From positions 51,145-115,144 of the forward strand of contig JAUJYZ010000505.1 in assembly GCA_033675265.1 (NCBI GenBank): a DNA stretch of 64,000 nucleotides, given 5' to 3'. Both the position numbers and the translations under genes were made by a program. The notes beneath the pieces were generated by a model that was not told the origin of the DNA, ran no database searches, and saw only the letters and a program-made list of their open reading frames with translations. This document shows positions 1 to 10,755 of the stretch, one piece after another. This stretch comes from Actinostola sp. cb2023. Lineage: Eukaryota; Cnidaria; Anthozoa; Actiniaria; Actinostolidae. Each line of letters begins with the position of its first letter. Within the stretch, counting starts at the first letter, position 1.

Positions 1-113
1 TCCGTCTTTGCGGTCAGTCGTTTTGGAAAATACTAATTTGTGTATTAACGTATCATGCAAGGTGGATATTATAGTATTGACAGTATTTCTTTTTGTTGTT
101 GTCGTTGTTACAG

Positions 114-198
114 TCTGATGCCTTCCCAAGTACTTTTCAAGTATTGCGCATCACAAGGCCAACCACCTCCTCGATTCCATTACGGCCAGGGCCCACAG
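114..198 (+). CDS. Gene 1, internal exon: start of dsRNA-binding-like motif
   Basis: Internal exon bounded by a polypyrimidine-like tract with CAG acceptor at 111-113 and a CAG|GTACGT donor at 198/199. With one leading base from the previous codon it reads 28 codons beginning L-M-P-S-Q-V-L-F-K-Y-C, then Q-P-P-P-R-F and Y-G-Q-G-P-Q. The pattern (short helix, C-A-S-Q-G, then P-P-P-R-F-x-Y) matches the first helix and first strand of a double-stranded-RNA-binding motif, and the next exon supplies the rest. The exon ends in phase 0. The upstream exons are outside the window, so the protein's N-terminal domains are unknown. Helicases, Staufen-like proteins or the C-terminal region of an XRN1-type exoribonuclease are all possible; the last is only a memory-based suspicion. 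Confidence 0.72.
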
Positions 199-708
199 GT
201 ACGTTAATACATCATTTCTCAGCGGACCAAGTATAATGCCAGCGGCTCGGTCTCTCCACATACTTCACTATAACTAGTACAAGAGGAACGTAAAAGAACC
301 CCTGAATTGCTTGGTATCAATCAGCTGTAAAAAAAGTCCTTGAATCTGAATATTTACCTTCACTGAGGGGCAGTATTCAGTATTGGAAAGGTGCAATTCA
401 GCTGATGAAAATTCCTCACGAGACCGGAAATGTCGTATATCGATATCAAGCAATACGTAAGCAAACCTCTGGCAGTGATCACCCACAGTTCTTGTACCTT
501 CAAGTTCGCCTGCTGAGTTGCTGTCACGTGCCAAACTTCTCAAATTAAAATTTACATATATACAGACATACATGAACTACCCTGTTGTAACAGGCTAAAT
601 CGTTGTTTTTTTGGTTGTTGTTGTTGATGCTGGTGAGACGTCAAAAGCATTCCTTAATTTCACTTTAAACTGTGTTTGATTTCAATGTTACTATTTTTGT
701 TGATGCAG

Positions 709-819
709 GGAATTTACGCCACGGTTGCGCTCGCCAATGGGCTCAAGTACTCAGGGACACAATGCAGGGATCAAATTGAAGCAACTGAGAGTGCATGTGC
801 TATTGCCCTCTCTGTATTG
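709..819 (+). CDS. Gene 1, exon completing the dsRNA-binding-like motif
   Basis: A 111-nt, phase 0-0 exon with acceptor GATGCAG (702-708) and donor GTATGG at 820. Its 37 codons read G-I-Y-A-T-V-A-L-A-N-G-L-K-Y-S-G, then C-R-D-Q-I-E-A-T-E-S-A-C-A-I-A-L-S-V-L. This is the strand-strand-helix half of a dsRBD-like fold: a beta hairpin around N-G-x-x-Y-x-G, then an Ala-rich helix equivalent to the usual K-K-x-A-K-x-x-A-A helix. Here the lysines that grip RNA are replaced by D-Q-I-E-A-T-E-S-A, so RNA binding may be weak or absent and the fold may serve for protein contacts. Reading on through the donor gives a long histidine-rich ORF, which is only the intronic CAC/CAT repeat. Confidence 0.78.
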
Positions 820-835
820 GTATGGCAACTCCTTC

Positions 836-1057
836 ACCACCATCACTACCACCACTTCCATCACCATTATCGTCATCACCACTGCCACCACCACCACCAT
901 CATCATCATTACTACTACCACCACCATCATCATTACCACTGCCACCACCACCACCACCACCATCATTACTACCACCACCATCATCATTACCACTGCCACC
1001 ACCACCACCACCATCATTACTACTACCACCACCATCATCATTACCACCACTATCACT

Positions 1058-1091
<34 letters not shown>

Positions 1092-1560
1092 CTATCATCA
1101 TTACCACCACCACCATCATCATCATCATCTTCATTACCACCACTATCACCACCACTACCACCACCATCATTACTACCACCACCACCACCATCATCATTAC
1201 CACCACCACCAGCATCATCATCATCATTACCATTACCATTACCATTGTCACCACCACCACCACCACCACCACCATCATTACTACCACCACCATCAGCATT
1301 ACCACTACCACCAACATCTTAATAATAACCACCATCATCACCATTATCACCGCCACCTACCGCCACTACCACCATCATTACTACCACCAGCATCATCATC
1401 ACCACCACCACCATCATTACCACCACCAACAACATCTTAATAATTACCACCATCATCATCATTACCATTATCACCACCACTACCACCAGCATTACCACCA
1501 CCAGCATCATCATCATCACCACCACCACCATCATTACCACCACCATCACCATCATCTTCC
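836..1560. repeat. (CAC/CAT)n trinucleotide repeat in a gene 1 intron
   Basis: About 720 bp made almost wholly of CAC, CAT, TAC and GCC triplets, starting 17 bp inside the intron that follows the exon ending at 819. It yields open frames of His/Tyr, Thr/Ile or Ser/Pro/Leu on the plus strand and Val/Met on the minus strand; none is a plausible gene. The 200-500 region of the preceding intron and 1561-1702 after the repeat show nothing else recognisable. Confidence 0.95.
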
Positions 1561-1702
1561 TCCTCCCCTTCCTCTTTCTCCTACTTTCCCTCATCTATAC
1601 TACCTCCACATACTATAACGATGATCACTACCATCACGGACGTATTTTGTTATATTCCTTTGCAGCGTTATTAACGATTATACACTGATTTATATATCAT
1701 AG

Positions 1703-1948
1703 AATCGCATCGCTCATGTCCAACGTATGCCTGCACAACCGGTCCCCTTTCTTCCACAAGCAATGTCACCCTTTCCTGGTTTCCCGCCTATGCCTCTGAT
1801 GCGTGTACAGCAACCGTATCATCCAAATCAACGGTTTACAATGCCACAAGGTTACATGGACCCTAGAATTGGTCACGCTGCGTCTGTTAGTTCTTCAGGA
1901 ATGGATATCCCACTTGATGCTACTAGTTCACCTTTTATTCCCATGCAG
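1703..1948 (+). CDS. Gene 1, Met/Pro-rich exon
   Basis: A 246-nt, phase 0-0 exon with acceptor ATCATAG (1696-1702) and donor CAG|GTAGGC at 1948/1949. It encodes 82 residues: N-R-I-A-H-V-Q-R-M-P-A-Q-P, then a run rich in Pro, Met, Phe and Gln (P-F-L-P-Q-A-M-S-P-F-P-G-F-P-P-M-P), and ends S-P-F-I-P-M-Q. Such Pro/Met/aromatic segments are typical of disordered linkers in RNA-decay and RNA-binding scaffolds. The last 13 nt and the donor are part of an 83-bp tandem triplication (next entry), so two more copies of the same donor lie downstream in the intron. Confidence 0.75.
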
Positions 1949-2184
1949 GTAGGCACATTATTGACGCTACGGTATTCAATAATTGTCACTTTCGAGGGTG
2001 AATAAGAAATAAGGAATGTATTCCCATGCAGGTAGGCCAATTATTGACGCTACGGTTTTCAATAATTGTCACTTTCGAGGGTGAATAAGAAATAAGGAAT
2101 GTATTCCCATGCAGGTAGGCCAATTATTGACGCTACGGTATTCAATAATTGTCACTTTCGAGGGTGAATGACTAAGAAATAAGG
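1936..2184 (+). repeat. 83-bp tandem triplication carrying the splice donor
   Basis: Three consecutive units begin TATTCCCATGCAGGTAGGC at 1936, 2019 and 2102. Each contains the end of the coding exon plus the CAG|GTAGGC donor, followed by the same roughly 60 bp of intron. Units differ at only a few positions. The rest of this intron (2185-2612) shows no feature. Confidence 0.9.
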
Positions 2185-2612
2185 AAAAAGAAAATACAAA
2201 GCATATTTTATTGTTAGGAAGACTTTCTCATAATCTATCCCTTGATCCATTTTGGAAATAACACTGATTTATATTCAGTAAGATAAACTCTATGTTCCGT
2301 AGTGGAACTTATGATATGGTCAAATCAAAGTAAAGCAACCTTATTTAACGTCGGTAACTCGTAACAGTAATTCAACTGACAAACCTGAGGCCGACGGTGC
2401 GCACTTTACTCCCCTCTTTCTATCAGTGCTCCGTTTTACGGGTATTTAATGATTGGGAAGGAGGGCGGAAGGGGATGGAGGACGAAAGAAGAGAGGGCTC
2501 ACGTTTCGTTGCTTTTCCCCTCCCCACTCCCTTCCTCCTCCTCCTTAACTCTTATGAGCCTGCAGTGACTATGGCAACATTTGCTAACTTTTGACGTGAT
2601 TTTCCACCCCAG

Positions 2613-3146
2613 GTTACACGAAGGAACCTCCCCGCGAAAACTGAATCTCCAGGAAAGTCTGCATCGGAATCAATTATGCAAGAAAAAAGAGGGGACAGAA
2701 CTGCAATCATAAGCGAACACCCTTCAACTAATGATGTGACACCTACAAAAACGGAAGCCTTGCAAAATAACGTCCCCTCTCAATCTAGTCCCTCAAAGGT
2801 CTTAATACCGCCTTCTAGTTTTACTGACTCTAAAGTGAAAAGTAATAGCCAGGAAGGATCAATACAAGAAGGAGCTTTATCATTTAATTTTGCTGGACCC
2901 CACCAAATCACGGGCCCAAACATTCCGCCAAGTCAGGTTCCACAAAAGGCTATATCAGGGGAACTGAATGATGTACCCAAGGGCACTAATTCTGTAGGTC
3001 CCTCAGCACCTGGATCCGAGGAATCTAATAATGTTCCCAAAGACACTAAAACTACACACTCTGAGAAACCCACATCCGGTGCCCCAAGAAGACCTGCCAG
3101 GAAAAGTCAACGCACGATGGCAGCGAATTTCTCACAGAAGAAATGA
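2613..3146 (+). CDS. Gene 1, last coding exon: polar disordered C-terminus
   Basis: Acceptor CCACCCCAG ends at 2612; phase 0 joins it to the previous exon. It runs 177 codons to a TGA at 3144-3146. The protein is hydrophilic and rich in Ser, Thr, Pro, Asn and Lys, with two related motifs (D-V-P-K-G-T near residue 119 and N-V-P-K-D-T near residue 139 of the exon), and it ends in a basic stretch R-R-P-A-R-K-S-Q-R-T-M-A-A-N-F-S-Q-K-K. No folded domain is visible. A conserved basic tail after a long disordered region recalls the C-terminus of metazoan XRN1-like proteins, but I cannot verify this. No AATAAA lies within 300 bp of the stop, and a foldback element starts 76 bp after it. Confidence 0.78.
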   Translation, partial: VTRRNLPAKTESPGKSASESIMQEKRGDRTAIISEHPSTNDVTPTKTEALQNNVPSQSSPSKVLIPPSSFTDSKVKSNSQEGSIQEGALSFNFAGPHQITGPNIPPSQVPQKAISGELNDVPKGTNSVGPSAPGSEESNNVPKDTKTTHSEKPTSGAPRRPARKSQRTMAANFSQKK

Positions 3147-3221
3147 TGATATCGTGCATTTACCGGTCTGTGGCAAATGTTCGAAGACTGGGTTCGAGTG
3201 TTTTGATTGGCTGAATTAGGG

Positions 3222-3361
3222 CGCTTTCCATTTGGCAGAACTGACTGGTCTGATCAACCGGTTCTTAAATGGAATGTGTCAGTTCTGAGAACTATCTGAA
3301 CCAGTTCCCAGAACTGACGTGCTCCATTTAAGAACTGTTCGGAAAGACCAGTCAGTTCTGC
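3222..3361. mobile_element. Foldback MITE of about 140 bp
   Basis: Left arm TTTGGCAGAACTGACTGGTC (3232 on) is matched by the reverse complement GACCAGTCAGTTCTGCCAAA ending near 3365. The arms also share TTCTTAAATGGA and its complement. The pentamer ATTAG abuts both sides. It lies just after the gene 1 stop and may be in the 3' UTR. Superfamily not assigned. Confidence 0.75.
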
Positions 3362-3502
3362 CAAATTAGTTATAAGTTTTTCGAGGTGTTTGCCCTCGAT
3401 GAAAGACTAGTGGAAATATCACTTGAATGGATTCAACGTTCTTCCTCCAGCACATTGGATTGGCTGAATTAGTTACAAGTTTTTCGAGGTGTTTGCCCTC
3501 GA

Positions 3503-5257
3503 CAGGAGCCCATTAGTAGGAGCGTCCATCTAATATAGGTATGTGTCACAGCGTATTAGCAGATAAATCTATTTTTAGACCAGTAGTTCGCGCGAAAAAG
3601 ACACCTCGACCAATCAGAGCAGGGATAATTTAGCCAATCACAACTCTCTAAATCAGTCGCACAATTAAGGCAGGCAGACAAGATAGAGAAGCGAGCTTTT
3701 CATTCAAACCTTTCGAGTTCAAATTTGAGCGATGAGAGCGATTATACAAGTAAAGAACACAGTAGTCCACCTCAAAGTAAGCCTGATGAATCGGTAAAGC
3801 GAGTTGCTTCTGCATGGTGCAAGGAAAGGGAATACACAACTATTTCCTGCCGCTTGAAATCTGATTTTCCCCTCGATAATCTCTCGGTTACAGTAAACAC
3901 CCACATGTAAGAACCTAGTTATTTAAGAACCTGTAGGCAGAAATTTTGGATTTTAATACCCCAAAATATAAGAACCTGCTTTAACCAAAGCCAAAGGTTC
4001 TTATATGAAGAGTCACTATGAATAATGAAACAGTGCAGTAGCCAAAATGTGTGACTATAAAATAATTTGCTATACATTTGGCCCTTCCATAAAAAATATC
4101 ATTACAGAAATTATACATACATACAGTATAATCTGGTTTATATAGTCATGTATATAATAAAGCAAGTTGAAAAAATACTGAGGAAACTGTTTAGTGCCGA
4201 TTATATTAAGGCTCACACCGTCCCATGCTTCCTTGATGTTCTGGTCACATAACAATAGCATTTGCCTTAAAGAAATTTTAAGCACCTATTAAGAACCTAT
4301 TTTGCCTAAGTTGTCAGTAACTACCCGAAAATATAAGAACCTGTTTTGCCAGACTTGAAAAAATCTAGGTTCTTACACGTGGGTGTTTACTGTATTACAT
4401 ACAATTACTTACAAACTTTATTTTACGTGGGTTTACAAATTCAGTGAATTAAATATAACCAAACTGGTTTCAAATTTGGTCTACAAGGACTCCACAAGAA
4501 CTGCATGAACTCACATCATGAAGAAGCCGCCTTTTCGATCTGAAAACTTGCATTGACAATGTTTTTTTCTCATACAAAACATCTTTTGGCAAAACCTAGT
4601 ATTACCGAGCTTGAACTAAATTACCTGAGTTCTTACCTGCCTGTGAAGTATCTAACAGTATATTTTGCAAACATTTCTTTGTTGACTTTGCAGTCTTGAA
4701 TCTTGATCAGTTCGCTCGATTTCCTCAATCATTTGTACATTTGTCTGGCTAACTTATTTTCGCCGTTGTACCTTTCAAATAAGATCGATGAAAGAAGAGG
4801 CTTCAACTGTTCTGTGCAGGTCAAATTTTGTATTTTTTCGTGAAAGTTTTACGCCTCAAGTTCTCTCGAAAAGCTGAGCTGAGAGATTTGCCGTCTTCGG
4901 CGCTGGAGTCACTTTTGACAGTTGGTTATTCCCTTTCCTTGCACCATGCAGAAGCTACTCACTTTACCGATTCATCAGGCTTACTTTGAGGTGGACTACT
5001 GTGTTCTTTACTTGTATAATCGCTCTCTTCGCTCAAATTTGAACTCGAAAGGTTTGGATGAAAAGCTCGCTTCTCTGTCTTGTCTGCCTGTCTTGTGCGA
5101 CTGATTTAGAGAGTTGTGATTGGCTAAATTATCCCTGCTCTGATTGGTCGAGGTGTTTTTTGCGCGCGAACTGCTGATCTAAAAATAGATTTATCTGCTA
5201 ATACGCTGTGACACATACCCTATATGGGAGATGGACGCTCCTACTAATGGGCTCCTG
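3503..5257. mobile_element. 1.75-kb transposon with about 340-bp terminal inverted repeats
   Basis: Termini CAGGAGCCCATTAGTAGGAG (3503) and its complement CTCCTACTAATGGGCTCCTG (ending 5257) start inverted repeats that continue to about 3842 and 4915. The direct repeat CCCTCGA flanks it at 3496-3502 and 5258-5264. A 7-8-bp target duplication and CAG...CTG ends suit a hAT-like element, but no transposase is present. The insertion split the second copy of a roughly 100-bp host tandem duplication (first copy 3362-3461; second 3462-3502 plus 5265-5323). Confidence 0.82.
3891..4392. mobile_element. Nested 502-bp TA-flanked inverted-repeat element
   Basis: Sits inside the 3503-5257 element. Ends CAGTAAACACCCACATGTAA and the near complement TTACACGTGGGTGTTTACTG are each flanked by TA (3889-3890, 4393-4394), as in Tc1/mariner or pogo-type elements. 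Inside, the phrase TAAGAACCT recurs several times. No coding sequence. Confidence 0.78.
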
Positions 5258-5613
5258 CCCTCGATGCAAAACTAGTGGAAAGATCACTTGAATGGATTCC
5301 ACGTTCTTTCACCAGCACATTGGTAGGCTTTACAGTTTTTAGAATATACAAAAATTAAGAACTGCTATCTCAAGGGTCAAAACACTCGTTCCCTCAAATC
5401 AAATCACACTTTAGTGTAACAGGGTAGCCCATTAGTAATATATATATATACACAAATTGACAACCCAGTCTTCCAATTTATATTTAACAGACCAAACATA
5501 TACTTGTATTTTCTTATTTACTGATTTTAGTTCGCTCGATGTGGTCCTGACGAACGGGATTTTTATTTCTAATGTGTTCCATCTTGAAACCCGTATTTTT
5601 AGTTCTTGACATA

Positions 5614-5775
5614 GAGTCGTTTTCGTATGAGTGGGAAACCTACGGTACCGTGACACTCAAATGGCTTCTTTTCTGAACCAATCAAAAAGCGTGCATACGC
5701 TTCTCATCCAATCAAACTCTTTCAATACAGTACGGCACGGTTACCGTAGCTTTCCCACTCGGACGAAAACGACTC
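5614..5775. mobile_element. TA-flanked MITE, family shared with 37805
   Basis: Inverted ends GAGTCGTTTTCGTATGAGTG and CACTCGGACGAAAACGACTC, with TA at 5612-5613 and 5776-5777. The arms continue through a TACGGTACCGTG-like stretch. A second, reversed copy lies at 37805-37973. Confidence 0.8.
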
Positions 5776-6572
5776 TATTCGACATGACATAAGTATGTTG
5801 ACGAAATCAGTCCGTTTATTAAATATTTGGAACCAATTCTGCTTCTGCTTCACCGATGTCCAAAGTTGCGCAAGCCATAAATATTGGCTCCAATCGCCTT
5901 ATCGTTCATATCATTAATAATTCATGAGGTAAACACATTATGTAATATATTGAATATGAGCGGCATGCTCGTGAATCCAGCGGTGCTATTCGGCGCGGGC
6001 TCGGATGATTCTCGAGTATGTATGAGCAGTCGATCTGTATGGGATTTGCGGCGAGAGTTTTCAAATCCCATACAGATCGGACGTGAATATTGTTACTTAG
6101 AAGTAGAACTTAATGTTATACATCCCATGCATCCATGCATATTTAGCTGCCTGGTTCACTTCGAGGAGCGGTCGCTTGATGTGAGTTGAGTTTTAATTCG
6201 TTCTGAGGGTAGTATCGTCGTGTACGGGTTAACCAGCTACGTCATAGGTTTTCCGAATACACGAGTGGGGCTTTTAATTTGAGGATTTTGGGGATTTTCC
6301 CCAAAACCTGGAGAGATCCGATTTTGGTTCTCCTCTCAGAAAAAAATAGTAGAACGACACACAGCTGGCACCAAACGATCACTTCAATGCCTAACCCTAC
6401 CGTTCCCCTAAACCTAACCCACTAAGCCACGATGGCAATTCGGTTGGTTGCTGCCCTTTTTTGTTATATTTAAACAATGTGTCATTAGCATCTCCAAAAC
6501 TATTATAATATATACGTAGGAAGAGCGTACGACTAGTAGTAGCCGAATGAATATGAATACACTAATTCAATA
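5776..6572. other. Intergenic, no gene seen
   Basis: No supported exon. The plus ORF at 5884-6189 contains an inverted pair (GATCTGTATGGGATTTG near 6032 and CAAATCCCATACAGATC near 6063), which explains its openness better than coding does. A degenerate telomere-like CCTAACCC string occurs near 6392-6424. Confidence 0.5.
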
Positions 6573-6750
6573 CAGTGGAACCCGGTTAATACGGACACCA
6601 TCGGGTCGACGAGACGCAGTGTCCGTATTAACCGGGTGTCTGTATTAAACGGGTATATTTTATAGGCATTTGTATGAGTTTCGATTCGGCCGGGACAGAA
6701 CAACATGCATGTCTGTAATAACCGGGAGTCCGTAAGGCCGGGTTCCACTG
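6573..6750. mobile_element. Pogo-like MITE (CAGTGGAACC type)
   Basis: Ends CAGTGGAACCCGGTTAATAC and the complement of GGCCGGGTTCCACTG, flanked by TA at 6571-6572 and 6751-6752. An internal inverted repeat around GTCCGTATTAACCGGGTG is present. CAGTxGAACC ends with a TA duplication are characteristic of pogo/Tigger-type elements. Confidence 0.82.
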
Positions 6751-6985
6751 TATGTTGTTGTACGTACTAGGTCCCATGTTATAATAATATAAATTGAATT
6801 TGAGTATTCGTTCCCCTGAGGGTTCCCGTACACGACGATACTACTTCTTCGAGGATTTTTGTCCGGGTAGTTTTCCTCCCTCAGTAAAAACGAACAAAAT
6901 TTCTGAGCTGTGCTGGGTCGTATGGTGGCAGCATTGTGCGCCTGTATATGCCCTCTTCTCGACCAAGTTGAGCTGCGTCCTTCGT

Positions 6986-7460
6986 AATAAGGCACTTCAC
7001 TCTGTCGTCCGCCATTTTGAATTGGGTCAAACTTGGCAAAATTTATAGAAATCTGGATCACTTTGACTTGCCGTAACTCCGCTCGAGTTTGTTGGATTTT
7101 CAAAATTTAAACTTCGATCATCAGCAGGCATGCATATCAGTTGTTGGAGTGAAAATAAGACCAATGAAGATGTTTTTTTTTTTTCACGAATGGATCTTAA
7201 AATTTCGAGCTAATTTGCATATTCAAGTGCCGAACGTTTTATTTGGAAAACAAATAAATTATCTATTTGTAGCCTTCCAATACCATCAGATTATAGGACA
7301 TAAATACCAAAGAAAACATATTTTCTAAAACCGGGTAAGTTTTTAAAAATCCAACGAAATCGAGCGGAGTTGCGGCAAATCAAAGTGATCCAGATTTCTA
7401 TAAATTTGTCCGCATTTGTCCCAATTCAAAATGGCGGACGACAGCGTGAAGTGGCTTATT
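6986..7460. mobile_element. 475-bp inverted-repeat element, about 105-bp arms
   Basis: Left arm AATAAGGCACTTCAC... includes GTCCGCCATTTTGAATTGGG and TCTGGATCACTTTGA. The right arm carries their complements and ends GTGAAGTGGCTTATT. The minus ORF at 6660-7103 crosses its boundary and is not a gene. Confidence 0.8.
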
Positions 7461-7704
7461 CAGTCGTCGGGTGCAATGAAGGATGATTAGTCCTCACATT
7501 ATTAGTGATAAGTTCGATGCAATATTCGCAGCCGTACTGTTTGGAAATTGACTTCTCGTTGCACACACAGTACTACGTCTGCACATTGTATATATTGTAG
7601 ACTGTCTAGAAATTACAAAGTTCATTCTGGACGTCCTCTCAACGAAATACATTATTTTGTTGGATCTTCACTAACCTGATAAGAAAGGAGACAATTTTTA
7701 GCAC

Positions 7705-8046
7705 CATATCTAAATTAAGCCCCCATCCTTCATTAAGCCCCAATCCTTCATTAAGCTCCATCTTCCAATAATTAATAAATACTGGCTCCCTCTAATTGAT
7801 CCACATGCCATCCTCCATTAAACCCCCTCATGCGCCCATTCTCCAATAAGCCCCCTCGATTAAGCCCCATGACATCCTCCATTAAGCCCCCATCAATATT
7901 AAGCGCCCATTCTCCAATAAGGCCCCTCGATTAAGCTCCATGCCATCCTCCATTAAGCCCTCATTCTCCAATAAGCTCCCTCCAATTAAGCCCATATCCT
8001 CCATTAAGCTGCATTAATTAAGCCCCAATCATTAAGTCCATCCTCC
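7705..8046. repeat. Degenerate ATTAAGCCCC minisatellite
   Basis: About 340 bp of irregular units based on CCTCCATTAAGCCCC, with variants CATTCTCCAATAAG and CCTCGATTAAG. It lies downstream of the 3' end of gene 2 (minus strand). Confidence 0.85.
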
Positions 8047-8168
8047 ATAACAAAGAGAGTTTGGATTTGTTTTTGAATATAAATTTATGATAAAATTTTT
8101 GAAGATGGACGGTGGAGACCGTCCGAAATATCATCCGGTCCAACGATAATCTCTAAACTTCTCGTTTT

Positions 8169-8174
8169 TTTATT
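8169..8174 (-). promoter_or_regulatory. Candidate poly(A) signal of gene 2
   Basis: AATAAA on the minus strand, 16 nt past the stop codon of the EGF exon. It is close to the stop but correctly placed for a short 3' UTR. Confidence 0.45.
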
Positions 8175-8190
8175 AATAGCTTGTATACCT

Positions 8191-8307
8191 TCATTTTTTA
8201 CAATGTTCTCCTAAGAAACCAGCGGGACAAACACATCGGTACGGTTTGTCGCCAAGTCCAATCTTGCACGTTGCACCGTTTACGCAAGGGTACGTATTGC
8301 ACACGTT
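8191..8307 (-). CDS. Gene 2, last exon: EGF-like domain and stop
   Basis: The minus-strand exon begins after acceptor GTTATTCTTCAG and reads 38 codons to TGA (8191-8193). The residues form a complete EGF module: C at positions 3, 8, 14, 25, 27 and 36, with C-x4-C-V-N-G-A-T-C, Y-R-C-V-C-P-A-G-F-x-G-x-x-C and K-K at the end. Spacing fits a classic six-cysteine EGF domain of the C-V-N-G-A-T-C, C-x-C-x-x-G-[FY] type. It starts in phase 0, matching the PAN exon, giving the junction G-T-E/N-V-C. Too short to appear as a conventional ORF. The protein is presumably extracellular. The calcium-binding consensus (D-x-[DN]-E) is not evident at its start. Confidence 0.88.
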   Translation of the reverse strand, partial: NVCNTYPCVNGATCKIGLGDKPYRCVCPAGFLGEHCKK

Positions 8308-8944
8308 CTGAAGAATAACAGAAGTATTGCAACAAAATATTTGCAACCGACCTTGTAGAGTGCAAACCATATGTCCGTGAAATAGTACTATTACTAAATA
8401 GTACTAAATAGTGTTATCTCTATTGTTTTCTATTGTTTTATCAGTGCTATTTAGTACTACAGTCGAACCTGTATTAAGCGGTCACCACTGGGGGAATGGT
8501 CTACTGACAGCTTAATACAGGTTGACCGCTTAATAGAGGGTTTTCGAAAATACACAGGAATAAGCCACACTGATGGCAATAAACATATCATTTCAGTCCA
8601 ATATGTTATTCATCTACATCTACATCTACATTTATTTTGTCAGCAGAAACTATATACATAAGTACAGTTATCACGCTAACATTAAATTAAACATTAATAA
8701 TACAATAATATTTATGACAGAACTAACGGCTATACGTACGTCGAGTAACAGTAACAACAACGGTGGAATATGTCTAAAACATGCAGGCCCGCCCCGTACG
8801 TAGGCTTCGCGCATGTAAACTTCTGTGAACACAAATGCCAACATGTATGTTGTCTACATGTCGTTGGGCTGAACGAGAAAGAACTCCGTTATATGCTTAT
8901 TTTGGATTTGGCACCTCGTAGTTGTCTTGAAGTGAGCCATTGAA

Positions 8945-9575
8945 TTTGCTTAGTGACAAAGAAAGCTCTAATTCATGTCCATATAAGGCGGTGAGGATAT
9001 GGACTAGAGATTCCTTGTCAATATCTGGCTGGAGCACAAGTTCATAAAATAATTAAAACTTTCCAGTGCAACACAATAGGGCCGCACATTGTTAGGAGAT
9101 TTGCTTAGTGACAAAGAAAGCTCTTCATGTCCATAAGGCGGAGGATATGGACTAGAGATTCCTTGTCAATATCTGGCTGGAGCACAAGTTCATAAAATAA
9201 TTAAAACTTTCCAGTGCAACACAATAGGGCCGCACATAGTTCGGAGCTTTGCTGAAATCATAGTTTTAACTTTGCTTAGTGACAAAGAAAGCTCTAATTC
9301 ATGTCCATAAGGCGGAGGATATGGACTAGAGATTCCTTGTCAATATCTGGCTGGAGCACAAGTTCATAAAATAAAACTTTGCAGTGCAACACAATAGGGC
9401 CGCACATAGTTAGGAGATTTGCTTAGTGACAAAGAAAGCTCTAATTCATGTCCATAAGGACTAGAGGTTCCTTGTCAATATCTGACTGGAGCACAAGTTC
9501 ATAAAATAAAACTTTGCAGTGCAACACAATAGGGCCGCACATAGTTGGGAGCTTTGCTGAAATCATAGTTTTAAA
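8945..9575. repeat. Tandem repeat, about 155-170 bp x 4
   Basis: Units begin TTTGCTTAGTGACAAAGAAAG at 8945, 9100, 9271 and 9418 and share GGACTAGAG, CTGGAGCACAAGTTC and CAACACAATAGGGCCGCAC. Lengths differ through small internal deletions. Confidence 0.93.
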
Positions 9576-10755
9576 TGGCAAAAAATTTCGTACGGCATAG
9601 TCGCCGAGCATGCGCAATGGATTGTTTAAAGAGCAAAGAAAGAACAGACATTTTATTTAAAAGCATTGGTCACTTCAGAGATTTTCGTCTTTTTCTTGGA
9701 TCACGAAGTCCCTTCACAGTTCCCAAATATCTATTATTTTTCCTTGAACAAATATCGATAAATTGAGATGTTTTTAAGGCAATAACTATGTTTTCTAAGT
9801 GGTTCCAAATCTAAATGAAAGTTTTTGCCTTTGAGCTAATCAAACATAACGGCCACCACGAGAAAATCATGAAATTCATGACAAAAATACAGTTAATTGA
9901 GCGATTTAAACTAGATAAACACGGTTCCCAAATATCTGAAATGAAAGTTTAATCGGTCAAAACAAAGTTTTTAGGCACATAAAAATGACTTACACAATGA
10001 CTTGCTTAGTTCCCTAATCAGCTGAAAATGTAGAAAAATGGTGAAATCGTCTTTGTGCCGAGTAACAAAACAATTGGCGCACGGGAATAGTTCAAAAAGT
10101 TGATCGTTTTCGTCCAACATCTTGAAGTCTTCGAAGCTTCGTCCACCATCTTGTATACCCATAATACTCTTCTAAGATGACCACAGGTAACCCAAGCTAT
10201 ATATCAGTACATTATTCTAAGAAAATGTATGTGAATCATGTCAATAAAATCAATAAGATAATAACGATAAAATACAATCCTCTAAAAAAGATACTTGTAT
10301 AATTCCCAATCATTCCTTTATTGTATGTGAAGATTTGAAGCGATTTGGACGAGAATTGAGCGAGTTATAACCATTTTAAAATTAGCCCTTCTATGATCTT
10401 GACTGATACTTGCGCCCGCAATTACTGTCCGCTGACCGTACGAAATTGTTTGCCATGGCTATGCTGAACGAAATGAATGAGTTTGCTGAGTGACATCTGA
10501 ATTGCATTCAGTTGACTATAATTTAAAATGACTGAGCTGTGAAAAGAAATTTAGGGTAGTGTCAGTGTTTATATGTTTCGAGTTTACGAGGTGACCGTTT
10601 AATACAGGTCATGCAGAGACAATAAAAACACCTCATTGCATGGGGCCTTTAAAGGGTGACCGCGTCCGCTTAATACAGGTGACCGCTTAATAGAGGTCAA
10701 ATTACAGTAAAATATGAGGAGAAAAATTTCGGGACTTTTATAACTGACCGCTTAA

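Noticed and set aside
676..1618. Long His/Tyr-rich, Thr/Ile-rich and Ser/Pro/Leu-rich ORFs
   Set aside because: All are different frames of the (CAC/CAT)n intronic repeat; the first begins in a true exon but runs through its splice donor.
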